Shown piece after piece: positions 53,686 to 64,000 of a stretch of 64,000 nucleotides of DNA. Made by a program: the position numbers and the translations under genes. Position 1 is the first letter of the stretch. The number at the start of each line of letters is the position of its first letter. The DNA lies in the NCBI GenBank assembly GCA_020726505.1, contig JAHLEZ010000015.1, positions 124,001 to 188,000 of the forward strand, given 5' to 3'. This stretch comes from Leptodontidium sp. MPI-SDFR-AT-0119 (lineage: Eukaryota; Ascomycota; Leotiomycetes; Helotiales; Leptodontidiaceae). Under the pieces are notes generated by a model, which was not told the origin of the DNA, made no database searches, and saw only the letters and a list, made by a program, of their open reading frames with translations.

Positions 53686-54455
53686 CTACAATCTAGCACA
53701 CTCAACATGGAATCGGCTCATGTCAGCTGAAAACTTGGAACCTGAGATTAGACACTGTCGGCTCAGAGTTGCAATGTCCACGAGCATTGCATGGGGGTAC
53801 CATGAAGCACTCCTTCTGGAAAGCATCAGCCTCCAGCATCCATATAGAGACATAAACCAGATATCGCTGGACGGGACTGTCAGCACAAGTATTGTCGTAG
53901 GCTTTCTGGGCCATATATTTGCTGATGAGTCCGTACTGACGGCGGTATTCCTCTATCAGATCAATTGCTCGATTTTGCAGTTGAGGAACCAGAAGCTTCT
54001 CAGCCAGGACCCAGAGATCTACCAAGTCTGCTTGTTTGAGTCAGAGTTCCTCGCAGCTGTTGTCGTCATTCTGAGCCAGTCCTTTGACCAATTCAATTTT
54101 CCCGCTATAAATCCATTGGGCGAACAATGCGAACGCGGTCGCAGTGGTGTCTGCGAGTTCATAAACCTGAGTTTGACCCTCGATGAATGAGCTGTTGTGG
54201 GCGTCGTCCAGAACAGGTGATGCCTGACAGACAATATTTTTGTGGACGAGGGCTTTTTTCTTCGCGGGGCCGATGTAGAAGGTGACGAGGTCGGACATAT
54301 GCTCGAGACTATAGATTGATCAGACTCAGGCCTAGAACAATCATCTCAATAGTAACTCACTCAAATGGTAGTTGATCTGCATTTTACTTCTTTTGAGTTC
54401 GTCTTCCTGTTGCTGGCGAAGCTGAACTCGCAGCTGGGGCTGGAGTCGAACTCAT
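53686..54455 (-). pseudogene. BTB-domain gene with stop and frameshift lesions
   Basis: Minus-strand exon 1 (54455-54361) reads MSSTPAPAASSASPATGRR, then has an in-frame TAA before the intron (GTGAGT to CTATAG). Exon 2 from 54308 encodes LEHMSDLVTFYIGP, KALVHKNIVCQASPVL, SSFIEGQTQVYELAD and FALFAQWIYSGKIEL, then an in-frame TGA (54043), then LVDLWVLAEKLLVPQLQNRA and AYDNTCADSPVQRY. At GTACCCCC (about 53800) one base must be dropped or gained to reach the expected HAMLVDIATLSRQC ending at 53686. Two stops and one shift indicate a recent pseudogene, still clearly alignable with its family. Confidence 0.8.
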
Positions 54456-55282
54456 CTTGTACGCGTTAGATATTAATCAGTAGAACCTCTGACGAAGTAG
54501 AGAAAGTGGATATATACCTTGCGTACACCAGCAAGGTGGGTTACTAGAACTCAAATATGACTTCCTCAGTCGTTATGGGTTTGAAAGGGAAAAGTCGCGT
54601 CGCGCACGAAGTTGAAATACGTAGACAGCCTCCCTTGTGGTCGATGGTAAGTTAGCTGGCTTCATGACCCCGAGAAAGATTCACTTTGCGAATTCACCTT
54701 AGCGAAACCCCAAGTGAATATCGAACAGAATATCACATTTCATTCATAAGTATTTCAGGCGCGTCGAAGTTTCTTAGGTATTGAAATTTTCGGGTCTTCC
54801 CAAAAAAATTGATTTCTTCTACTGCTTCGACGTCACATTGTGCCCGAGTAATTGGTCTTGTAAGGGATTTAAACTTTGTCTTGCTCAATTGAAAGTTTTC
54901 GTGCATTAATCCGTTCGTTCGATGCTATTGTTGACAGGGAGATTCAGTGCTCTGCGGTAGTCCGTCAAAAATACAACATGCCTCCTGCTCCCAATTCCTG
55001 AATGCCCATCCCCAACCTCAATCTCAACCCCATCCAAACTCAACGCAACACAAAAGGCAAAAGAAATCCCAGACCTCCACGCATATTAGACCTAACTCAA
55101 AATGTAGAAGAGCTTGCCAATCTTTGTGCCTATGGATGTCAATTATCCCCTCTGGTGCCACCAGAAACACCATCCTGAAGAGCCTGTAACAGCCCCTGTA
55201 AATTAAGCGAGGAACACTAAATTTAGGCGACGACAGCCTGTATTTTACTAAGCATTGAAAAGTAACGATTTCGCACGTAATT
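54456..55282. other. Intergenic flank of the transposase
   Basis: 0.8 kb with no supported ORF. The part nearest 55190 reads AGCCCCTGTAAATTAAGC and may lie at or near the element's edge, but no matching inverted repeat was identified on the other side. Confidence 0.35.
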
Positions 55283-56974
55283 TTATTCTTTTTGATGATA
55301 TAACGCAAAGCAATTAGTTAAGTTACAAAGGTTGACTTGACACTCTTTACAACTAAAGCTTGAAGAGGTTCTTTTACTCGGCCGGCTAGCATTTATAGCG
55401 ATTTCGGCCAGAGCTACTCTCTTCTTCGGCTGGTCCTAATACCTCCCCCCTTTACAAGCTACGCAATCAGCTCGTGTAGGCATTTTAATTAAGGTATGTT
55501 GATGAACTAGAACCTCAAAAGTAGTCCCCGATAGGCCTAAAACTCGTCGTTTTCGTGCACCCGGTGTATCCTCTCCTATAGCGATTAATGACTCTACGAG
55601 CTAGATGCGGAAATCGTCTTGATTCTTTAGATTGACGCTCTCGACTTCGTATTGCGAATACTAATAGATCAAGTAACAGTTACTAAGTACAACCAAAAGT
55701 AAGAACTAATAAGTGACTTGGATTGGTCCGAATTTAATAGTTCGTAAGCTATCGTTATGTCCTTGTAGCTGATCACTGATATTGACAGCTCCTATGTATT
55801 CGTTGTAGGCATTATAAAGAGTAGGAATCTCAAGAGCCTTCGTGGCATGATTGCTAAAGGGACGCCGACTAACTATTGTATTCCCGGCTGTTTGTTTCGG
55901 CCGTTTTCGTACCCGTAGAACCGTCGACTTTCTATCCCAATATGTCGACATTGCAAGGGCAAAAGCTCTATCCTGAAACCTAGTTTGATTGACTAGATTC
56001 GATGTAGTTGGGAACGCATGAAGCTCACCCCACGGCATAGCATTTGGTCCCTTTTCTCGTGTCTTTTTCAAGTCCACGAGCTCTTGGACTACCTCTGAAG
56101 TGACTCGACATATCCCGGTGGCAGCGATCCCTCTCTTTCGTAAGTACTCGAGTAACTGCGGCGAAGTGAATAAGTTGTCGAGATAGACGTGATATGTTGC
56201 CTTCGGAAGTAAGGCTATAAGGTATGGTACCACTGCTTAAGTCGAATTAAGTTGTGCATTTTTCGGAACACTATATGTATCACCTTTCTTCCTTGGTACG
56301 TGGTACACCTACTGAAGGAAAAAGCCTCGCTGTGTAACAACCCAAACCTTAATGCCAGTAGGGGTTGGTTTATTCGGAATCGTAGTGATAAGCTTGCTCC
56401 GGCCAGTGTATCGTTGTATAGCCTCATCGACAGTAACCTGCTGGCCAGGCTTCTAAAGCCGGAGATTCGTCTCTTGAATATGAGTATTTAGAGGCTTAGT
56501 TCGTTGATACAGATGGGTACTCTTATTATTAGATATTCGAAATCGTCGTCGAAGCTCCTGAAACCGGTTCCGTGAAAAGATACGTGAGATCTTATGAAAT
56601 AGAGTGATTCCTTTCGTAGACCAGTAGTCCTCGATTGAGTTGAGAGGGTACACTGTCATGTAGATACAAAAGGCCAAATACAAGTAGATTTCCTTCGTAT
56701 AAGTAGGTTCCTATGCTGCTGCTCGAGTTCCTGGTTTTCCGTCTCTTTCAAAGGAGTTTGTAGCCTCAACAATCGTATCGATTATATCTGAGTTGTAGTA
56801 CTGAAGGAAGAGAGTAATAGGGTCCTCTGGTGAACAATCCTCTAGTAAGTGTAGCTCTAGGTCGAAATCGTTAAGCTGTATAGGCTGAAAACACGTTCCT
56901 GACTTTGGTAAAGGCTTCACTTTAGGCCGCAAAGTGCCTAGATCAGTTGTATCTGCAACCATAGGTTCTGACAT
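55283..56974 (-). mobile_element. PiggyBac-type transposase, inactivated by eight stops
   Basis: One minus-strand frame of 564 codons from ATG 56974 to TAA 55283, the normal size for piggyBac (DDE_Tnp_1_7) transposases. Catalytic-type Asp positions are visible: QQVTVDEAIQRYTGRSKL, HVYLDNLFTSPQLLEYL and IGAVNISDQLQGHNDSL. The C-terminus holds the Cys-rich zinc-binding domain (ADCVACKG, FSCKECQVNLCN). Eight internal stops interrupt it: TAG at 56711, 56453, 56309, 55706, 55661, 55601 and 55436, and TAA at 56237. None is TGA, and most fit a CAG or CAA ancestor. Terminal repeats and the TTAA duplication were not located. The element sits between BTB remnants. Confidence 0.88.
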
Positions 56975-57077
56975 CGCGAGTGTATTCAAAAGTGGGTATT
57001 TTCAGGTAGTAAACAAAGGTTTGTTGATGTTTTGATGATGCCCCGCACGGGACCTAAACACCCCTGCAAATGGCGGC

Positions 57078-57103
57078 CTCTTCAGGGCACGTGCGCTGAA
57101 GAG
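57078..57103. repeat. 26-bp palindrome centred on CACGTG
   Basis: CTCTTCAG and CTGAAGAG form perfect 8-bp arms around GG-CACGTG-CG. It lies 104 bp upstream of the transposase ATG and could be a subterminal site of the element, or a chance palindrome. Confidence 0.5.
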
Positions 57104-57202
57104 ATGTGCGTGTGGCACTAGAGTGGATAGCACACCCTAGCCTTTGACCTCATATCGACACAGCAGCTAGAAACATGGTGTTCAACGAAGAATTATCCGC
57201 AT

Positions 57203-57937
57203 TTACTTCTCTTCGACATAATAATCCACAAGCTCCCGCGAAATCCAATCCTTTGATTTAAAGTAGATGATTGATCTCTTGGACATAATATCCCGACAAG
57301 CCATGGCAATATCCAGCACAAACTCTTTGAGCAACTGGGATCCGTAGCTATCGAATAACTCGCTTGGGGATGACCAGGCTGCGTGACTGACGAATATCTT
57401 TCGGAGCGAACTGTCCACGGCTGCATGTTCGTAGGCATCTATAATAGCATCAATGGTAATATATGTGCGGCTGAGCTCGTCGATCAGTCCTATAGCGAGA
57501 TTCTGGAGACGTGGAATGAGGAACATGTCGACCAAGACCTAGGCGCGGCCAGATCTGTCGCATTGAGCTTCTTGTCGGGACTATTCTCCAGCTTTTGAGA
57601 ATAGATCCATTCGACGAAGAGGGCGAAGGTGGACTCATTGATGGATTCGAGGGCGTATGTTTGGGTAGATCCTTCGAGGAAGGTCCCGTTGAAGGCAGCG
57701 TCGAGGGTAGGAGAATAATAGCATACGATCTTCTTGTGGATTTGGACCTTAGTCTTCACAGGGCCGATGATAAAAGTAACGAGATCGCCGATATCACTGC
57801 GCTTAAGGTTAGAATTTAAGAAGCCCCTGCGTTGGAGAATGTAGCACATACTTGAAGGTCAGAGGGCCCTTTGGGTGATTCTTGAGTGCTTTGGTGGGCT
57901 TGCAAGCCTCGCTCGCAGGAGGTGATGAGGTCGACAT
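57203..57937 (-). pseudogene. BTB-domain gene with frameshift and nonsense codon
   Basis: Exon 1 (57937-57852) reads MSTSSPPASEACKPTKALKN and is followed by a phase-2 intron (GTATGT to GCGCAG). Exon 2 from 57796 encodes DIGDLVTFIIGPVKTKVQIH, KKIVCYYSPTLDAAFNGTF and FALFVEWIYSQKLE. At about 57540 the frame must change by one base, and the expected Trp of the LWVLAD motif reads TAG before VLVDMFLIPRLQNLAIGLID. The rest continues cleanly (AYEHAAVDSSLRKIF) to TAA at 57203. Only one small zone is damaged, so the lesion looks recent. Confidence 0.8.
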
Positions 57938-58684
57938 CTGTAGGGAATTAGCAATGCAATTGCAGCTCATGTAGAGTTGATTAACTTTGAAAAAGTGTGT
58001 GATGGTTAGGGAGGCTCTGTATGGCACATGAGACAACTGTTCCTCTTGGTTTGTCGGACGGATGTTTCGAGATTTTCGAGGTTTTCGAGGTTTCGAGGTT
58101 CTCGAGTTGAAGAAAGATGATGCGCTCTTGTCGCGTTGGAAGAAGCATTACGGTGTGTCATCAAATGGCAAGGGTAGAGGAGAGTTGTATGGGGCGCTAG
58201 TTCGGCTTGCTACGGAGTACCACTAGCGAGCCTGAAGCCAGCTTCGGCGAACCCGATTAGGAAAAAAAGTAAACAACACCCGACGCCCAACAGATTGGGC
58301 CGTTGAAATGTCGTGGTGATTGTGTAGGTATCCGCTGATGGGTTCAACACATTTTCAGATTCAATCACTTTCCGGGCTGGTCCATTTCATCAGCCACATC
58401 TTTTTGGGCCGCTGGTGAGATGTTAAATAAATTCCACTAATTGAACTTAGGGCATAGAGGATACTGTGGTCCAGACACATCACCTAAAGCGTCTCACGGA
58501 TTCATAGCAAATCGTCGAATGGCAGGTGGACGCACCAGAAGATTGTTAAGGGTGTCCTATTTATGCAATGAAATACAGGCAACAGCCTGTTCTCCTGAAA
58601 AATCAAAAAGCCGCAACCAGAAAATGCAAACCGAACAGATTTCTCAATCGATGCAATCCATTTAAGTCGCGGCGACCACTGACC
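57938..58684. other. Intergenic, nothing supported
   Basis: 0.75 kb. A GAGGTTTTCGAGGTTTCGAG-type short tandem (units GAGGTTTTC/GAGGTTTC) lies at about 58066-58105. No motif-bearing ORF. Confidence 0.4.
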
Positions 58685-59525
58685 CTAACACACCGCAAGT
58701 TCTATCCCATCAATTAACAACCCAGAGCTCAGATCGAGAGAAAGAAAAGTGCCCTGCCCTAGAACAGAACCCGGGCAAAAATTTCTAATTTGTGGAAGAT
58801 TGACCTGGGCTTTAATGCTGTCAACCTCGCCCTCAACATCGACGTAAAATTTCTTGATGTTGAGAGCCTGCAATGCAATCAAACTTCCAAATGTGCCCGT
58901 TGCAAATATTGGGAAATGGTCTACGTTTGTGTAGAAAGCACTGGGGTCCATTCTTCCGCCGATTTCTTAGACGAAGAGCTTTCGAAAGAGGCTGCCAACA
59001 GCAGTATTATCGTAGATGTAAGCAAGCGAATGGGTGTCAATGAGGGTACCTCTTAGGCTGACAGAGTGGATCAGATCAATGGTGGCGTTCAGAAGGCGAG
59101 GCATGATGACCTTTTCGGCAAGGAGGTCAGAGAGAGGGAAGGATGCCAACGCTAAGTTTGCCTTCGGAGTCCTCATGAAGCTCGACCTTCTGCTTATAGA
59201 TCCATTGCATGAACAGAGCAAATGTCTCATTTATTTCCTCCAGCTGGTAGGTTTGTGTAGTGCGTTCGATAAATCCGCTGTTAAAAGCAGCTTTAAGGAC
59301 TGGAGAATAGTGGTAGACGGCTTTTTTGTGCATAAGGTACCTGGCTTCGTCGGGTCCAATGAGGTAGGCGACCATGTCTTAGAGACCGCTTCGACTCTGG
59401 TTAGCACATGTACCCACTTGATCGGAGAGAACAAGTTACCTAAGAGCCAATAAGCCCTTCTTGTCATCCTTGTAAGTTCTGATTGACTTCGAAGCCTCGA
59501 CGGAGGTGAATGGAGTTGACGACAT
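58685..59525 (-). pseudogene. BTB-domain gene with multiple lesions
   Basis: Exon 1 (from 59525) reads MSSTPFTSVEASKSIRTYKD and ends at GTAACT; after a CTAACCAG acceptor zone, the BTB frame is preceded by an in-frame TAA. It then encodes DMVAYLIGPDEARYLMHKKA, YSPVLKAAFNSGFIERTTQT and FALFMQWIYKQKVELH. A frame change in a CCCTCTCTCTG repeat (about 59140) leads to DLLAEKVIMPRLLNATIDLI and YIYDNTAVGSLFRKLFV, then TAA (58967), then EIGGRMDPSAFYTNVDHFP. Two stops plus a shift in a short CT repeat mark it as dead. Confidence 0.75.
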
Positions 59526-60251
59526 CTTACTCAAGTCAGGTTTATTCATAGGGATGATCTGCAATGCCAATGGAAGCTTGCCTTGATTTTACGATTCTGG
59601 ATTGTTGATTGCGGATTGGATTTCGCTTTCGTGTTTCTGCTCTCGGTGTTGTATGTTGAGGATGGACGGGGACGCAGAGTGGTTTAAGTAGGCAAGTCGC
59701 GTCGAGAGCAATTGGCAAGGCTAGCCAAGCAGGAACTGTACACGGGCAGGTGACTTGGACGATATATTCCTATGAACCCTTGGATGTCGCTATTGATCGG
59801 ACTCATGCCCAATTGGTTGAGTTACAAATCTCGATTAGGCCGTTGACAGCATATCATTGGGCCATATTTATACAAAGTTCCTGTCTCACTCGGGCTCAAT
59901 TGTGCAATGATTTGGGAGGAAGAAAAGAGTACATTGGCATCTGATCTTGGCTTTTCTATATCGAGAGAGAATAATGGACAAAACAGTCATGTCCTACACC
60001 CTCTAGTAGGCATCTGGCCAACCGAGGATAATCCCCTCCGCAGTTTCATTCCTATCCCAAGTCCACATTGTTTCCTTCCATTCTCCACTTCAAATGAACA
60101 TCTTGCGCAAAGCCTCCATACGTGTGGAATTTGATTATGACGAAGTGCTAGTAGAAATACACAACGCTGAATAGGATTAGCTGCCAATCTCACCAACTTA
60201 TGGGTTTCATCTGACTTACCTCGTGTTCATGTAGTCGACTCTGGTAGAGGC
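59526..60251. other. Intergenic, nothing supported
   Basis: 0.73 kb. Short frames without motifs. Contains the former promoter of the pseudogene at 58685. Confidence 0.4.
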
Positions 60252-61157
60252 TTAAAAGACAAAGTAGTCAAGGCTTTGAATTGCATCGGAATTCTTCTGT
60301 CGAACTCGATCCGGCAAGGCCTTTCGATAGGCTTGAACCATATCTTTGAGTAGATCCTGTGGCGCTCGTTCCAGATCATCCCCGTCAACTAAATTTGACC
60401 AAGCGCATTGTTCAGCAACCAGGGCGCGAAGAGGACTTCCTGTAGATGTGTTATCGTAGACATAGTCCCAGCACTTAGTGCTCATATCTAAACAGCATCG
60501 TCGAATGCGCTCTATGTGGACCACAACTTGATTTTGAAGAGTGCGAACCAGGAATCGATCTGCTAAGACCCACAATTGTACCAGAGTAAGGTCCTGCTCT
60601 GCGCACTCATCTATATGATTGTCTTCATTTCCATGATTGCCCGTTGGATTCACGTTATGGTGTAGCAGAGTTGTTTTTCCAGTGTAGAGGTACTCAGCAA
60701 AGAGTCGGAAGGTTCCAGGGTTGACATCCTCGAGATTATAGACTCCAGTCTTTCCCTCAATGAACGGACCGTCGAAGGCGGCTTTCAGGACCTCGGAGTA
60801 TTTGCAGGCAAATTCCATATGGATTATGAACTTCTGCTGCGAATCTCCAACGAGGAAGGTGATCATCTGATCAGGGGAGCTGGTTATGGTCAGTTTGTTA
60901 TTGTCTACAATGATTTCTACGAAGATGAAAACTTACGAGAGATATGGTGTCTTCTTCTTCTCTTCATATCGCGTGAGAGACATGTTGGCGAGATTCGTCG
61001 TAGTCTCATCAGTGCTCGCGATGATCGTCGATGAATCCTCACTCTCAGCTTGATAGCTATTTCCGAAAATTGGGGGCTTGAAAGACAAGCCACCGCGACC
61101 GCGAGCCCCTCCGAGCACCCCTCCACGGCCTCTTCCTTTCGATATTGCAGCTTCCAT
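60252..61157 (-). CDS. BTB/POZ domain protein with RGG-like N-terminus
   Basis: 282 aa. Minus-strand exons: 61157-60937 and 60879-60252; intron of 57 nt (GTAAGT to ACCAG, phase 2). Exon 1 is longer than in the neighbours and starts MEAAISKGRGRGGVLGGARG, an RG/RGG-rich patch that in other proteins binds RNA or is arginine-methylated (inference here). The BTB fold begins SPDQMITFLVGDSQQKFIIH and continues EFACKYSEVLKAAFDGPFIE and FRLFAEYLYTGKT. The second half has LVQLWVLADRFLVRTLQNQV, YVYDNTSTGSPLRALVAEQC and APQDLLKDMVQAYRK. Intact, and one of two complete BTB genes in the 49-64 kb cluster. Confidence 0.88.
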
Positions 61158-62495
61158 TCTTGAGATGGAGTCGTCCCTTGGTAGTTTTGACGTTGGCGTT
61201 GTGATGCGTCAAAGACGTTCTGCGTTGGTTGGGGTTGAAGTTGAAAGTGTAGTAAACAAGCGACCTCTAGCGCCACCCGACAGGCTCCACTCCTCTGCCC
61301 CGGCCACGAGTCGGACCAGGAACTTAGACCGATCATATACCAGGCATAAACGCAGGAAAAGTCGGCTGTTATAGCTAACTTCAGAGGCAGTTCGTGTACC
61401 CAACGTTGTGTATGAACGCAAGTTTTCAGTAGAGACACTGAAGGAATTTCGGGTCACAATTATATGTACTTTAACTTGAGAAGGGCGGCCGGTCGGGAGA
61501 GAATTTGTGGTTTGATAGTTCGTAAAGAGAAACATTTCTGATGATAACATTGCAGAGTCCATCTCCCGAGGTGGGGGAGGGATCGATCCTCTAGACTTCT
61601 CCTTGCGCTGACTTCTGACCTATTCTTGCAACGCAGAGCTGAGTTTCCAAGGCAATATCCGCAGAGGGGAGACAAATTCACGATCACATATTACTCCTTC
61701 TTACGCGGAGGTCTTCCTCGATTCTGGATCGCAGCCTTCCTTGTGACGCAAAAGAAGACTTTGCGTAACGGCCGGTAAGTCCAATCTCACAACCAAGTGT
61801 ACACATTCTCGTTGAGGTTGTATCTGGGAGTTTTACGCGGAATACTCAGAATCATATCAGAAACAAGTGGCGAGACCGGTGGCAAGTTCTGCCTTTCGAA
61901 AGTGCCATTATCTGACAAGTACAGTGCTCAAGAACCTACAACAAGCTTCATTTGAACATCACCTTTCTCTGTGTGGATATATTCCCACGATGTACTGTCT
62001 TGAAAGGGAGAGCCCTTTAGAGTAAGAGTAACAAGGGTGTGAAGTATTTCAAGATTATACGGGCTATTTGGGGTATCTATTTTTCAGGTGGATGCATGTA
62101 ATGGAGTCACGAAGCATTGGTTGGTGGTTGTCAGTCTGTCCAAGACACAAAGTAAACACCAAAAGGTCACTTGAGACTTCCCCAACAGAGAAAATCAATC
62201 AAAGCACAGAAGTCAAAATGCGGACTCCAAACATTGCTCGCAGAATGGTTGGGTTTATATTGGCCGTGGAGAACAAGTGAAACTGCGAGGCAAGGTCGGC
62301 CTCTGCATCTCTTGGTCTCGAAGTGATGTATACCATAATCATCTTACCGCCCCTCCCTCGGACAATAGCCAGTACACCAACAAGAGAGTGGAGAGGTATG
62401 ACAGAGTATCCTATGAAATGTAAGTTTTGATACTTGAAGCCTGCGGTACTGAAAACACGACTTACTAAATTCGTAAGTGGCCGAAACTGCGACCT
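61158..62495. other. Intergenic, nothing supported
   Basis: 1.34 kb. Minus-strand frames at 61209-61562 and 61460-61687 lack motifs. Could contain further eroded sequence, but none was recognisable. Confidence 0.4.
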
Positions 62496-62720
62496 TCAAT
62501 CCTCTAGTACGAAGAATTCAGAGAGGTCCACATGGCAGTAATCTTTAAAGTCAGTCTTCATCATCTCATCTTAGCCTTCAGTGTTCATACATCGAATGAT
62601 ATCCAGGAGCATTTGAGGTGGAAAATAGTCCGGATATTTATCAAACGTGACATGTGTCATACCGAAAACCGCAACTTCAATTAAGTACTGTACTTTCGGA
62701 GAAGACTTCTAGAAGAAGTG
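62496..62720 (-). pseudogene. C-terminal fragment of a BTB-domain gene
   Basis: The minus strand reads QYLIEVAVFGMTHV, then FDKYPDYFPPQMLLDIIRCM, an in-frame TAA, and DYCHVDLSEFFVLED before TGA at 62496. YP....ML.D.I and the ...V.ED end match the C-termini of the intact genes (YPHELLLDMVIR ... VAEDIET). The N-terminal half was not found upstream, so only the tail remains recognisable. Confidence 0.55.
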
Positions 62721-63300
62721 AGGATATACACGTCTTCAAAGGAATAAGCATGGAAGAGTGAATGCACTTTCCAAAAAGATTTGGCAGCAGGCTGGTGTTA
62801 AAAAAGATCATTTTGAAAGAAGAGAAGCAGGCAGTAGTGAATGTGCGATCAGGAACGAGGAACTCCGGGGGTGGGAGAGGGTTACTTTTCATAGAACGAA
62901 AGTAAACTTGCTTCTATTTAGTGTGCTGTTCACAAGGTCTTGTATTATTCAGTAATGAGACATGAGAAGCACGAGATGAGGTCATGACTTGGAAATGTGT
63001 TTGTGTATCTTTATTCCGCCGTTGACGTAGATACAATCTCCATAGCTAAGCCCCTATTGCACATGTGCTGGAGATTTGCTCTTTGATTCGAGATCCGCAA
63101 GTGGAGGAGACAGCCGACGAGATATTGGAGCTTGTCATACGTGTTTGTTGAGTCGTTTGTGACCTTAATCCTCCAGCCCCCCTGCGTGGTAAATTATCCC
63201 CAAGCCAACAGACCTGAATACAAACAAGGCTTGGTACCATTAGCAATGCGATCTTTGTGGTTGGGGAAAGACTGGGAAATACCATTTGTGATGATCCACC
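62721..63300. other. Intergenic, nothing supported
   Basis: 580 bp with no supported ORF. Confidence 0.4.
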
Positions 63301-64000
63301 TTACTTGACATGGAAGTCAGAAGCCTTAAAATTGGCTGGATCATTATCTCTCTTGTCTTGCAGGATTTTCAAAGCCATGTTGAACAACAAATCGCGAGGG
63401 AAATGTGCGTGACAAGCAATCAAAGTTTCTGGAGGTACGTACTCCAGGCACACTTTGGTTGTGTACTTGCGCAAAGGACTGCCCACACACGTGTTCTTGA
63501 AAATGTACTCAAAGGCGTATGTCGGTATTCTGCCTGTAGGAGACATGAGGATCAAATGCATAGCATCGAGAGCAGCATTTTGCAGCACCGGCATCCGAAA
63601 TTTGTCTGCTAGTACCCACAACTCCACTAGACTCATGCCCTCCTCCTCTTCCAGCTTATCTCTTTTGTCATCAGTTTCACTGATACTTTCATAGTCAGGA
63701 CGAGTCTGCGTCAGCTTAAGCTTCTGGGAGTACAGCCACTGCATGAACAATCGGAACGCCCGAGCAGTTGTATCCTCAAGTCGATAGGTTTGAGTCTGGC
63801 CTTCAATGAGACTACCATTGAAAGCAGCGGCGAGCACATCCGAATGGAGGCAGACGACTTCCTTGTGGACCTGGAATTCGATTGGCGTAGGGCCTGGTCC
63901 GACGAGGAAGGTGACGAGGGACTTCCCATCACTGGCCCAAGTCAGTATCTGAACCACTCGAAGCTGAGTTGCAGGTTGCCGTTGGCAGAAGGGGGTTAGA
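63301..64000 (-). CDS. BTB/POZ domain protein, first exon outside the window
   Basis: The minus-strand exon from 63931 to TAA at 63301 encodes about 210 residues: DGKSLVTFLVGPGPTPIEF, QVHKEVVCLHSDVLAAAFNG, EGQTQTYRLEDTTARAFRLF and MQWLYSQKLKL, an acidic linker (ETDDKRDKLEEEE), then SLVELWVLADKFRMPVLQNA, YIFKNTCVGSPLRKY and FPRDLLFNMALKI, ending KASDFHVK. No stop or shift is present. GGCCAG at 63932 is the likely acceptor: the following T-GAT gives the phase-2 junction seen in every BTB gene here. The donor and first exon therefore lie beyond 64000. An alternative start within the window (GTG at 63957) is not convincing. Confidence 0.82.
   Translation of the reverse strand, partial: LTPFCQRQPATQLRVVQILTWASDGKSLVTFLVGPGPTPIEFQVHKEVVCLHSDVLAAAFNGSLIEGQTQTYRLEDTTARAFRLFMQWLYSQKLKLTQTRPDYESISETDDKRDKLEEEEGMSLVELWVLADKFRMPVLQNAALDAMHLILMSPTGRIPTYAFEYIFKNTCVGSPLRKYTTKVCLEYVPPETLIACHAHFPRDLLFNMALKILQDKRDNDPANFKASDFHVK

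Overview
The window is from a filamentous ascomycete (Pezizomycotina; a leotiomycete is my best guess, by inference). The evidence is short GT-AG introns of about 44-150 nt with CTAAC-like branch sites, monocistronic genes on both strands separated by 0.3-2.6 kb, a repeated alpha-type mating pheromone precursor, and fungal BTB and histidine-phosphatase families. Exon boundaries were placed by hand from splice signals and frame continuity, and every spliced model given as a CDS sums to a multiple of three.

Layout. 1-2.1 kb: the 3' part of a gene with HMG-like repeats, broken by five in-frame stops. 3-10 kb: a secreted Ser/Ala-rich protein, a foldback (MITE-like) repeat, a homocysteine S-methyltransferase with a one-base frameshift in a G8 run, and a Ser-rich conserved protein. 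12.4-18.4 kb: an AT-hook/BTB-like gene with a GC-AG intron and two divergent BTB genes, with a 37-base poly-C tract between. 19-25 kb: housekeeping genes PXR1 (PinX1), a coiled-coil protein, SVP26 and BUD23. 26-31 kb: a Zys3-like Cys-rich protein and two histidine phosphatases. 32-37 kb: a 910-residue nuclear-type protein with a SUMO-interacting-like motif, and mitochondrial NAD-isocitrate dehydrogenase subunit 1. 38-39 kb: the alpha-pheromone precursor, preceded by four exact copies of the octamer CTATTGAG/CTCAATAG. 40-44 kb: two more histidine phosphatases. 44.8-48 kb: proteasome alpha-7 (PRE10), whose first exon is only the ATG, and a conserved hypothetical gene. 49-64 kb: a BTB gene nursery and graveyard (two intact genes, one cut by the window end, and six degraded copies), with a piggyBac-type transposase carrying eight internal stops in its middle.

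How it fits together. Three gene sets show local duplication: the BTB proteins share one phase-2 intron just before the BTB domain, and the four histidine phosphatases share a phase-0 intron directly after the catalytic RHA(Q/E). In the transposase and the first gene the stops are mainly TAG/TAA in places where CAG/CAA would fit, as expected from C-to-T change in CpA (RIP-like) context. The most interesting regulatory signal is the octamer cluster upstream of the pheromone gene, which matches a motif reported for the alpha-box mating regulator MAT1-1-1 of Penicillium.
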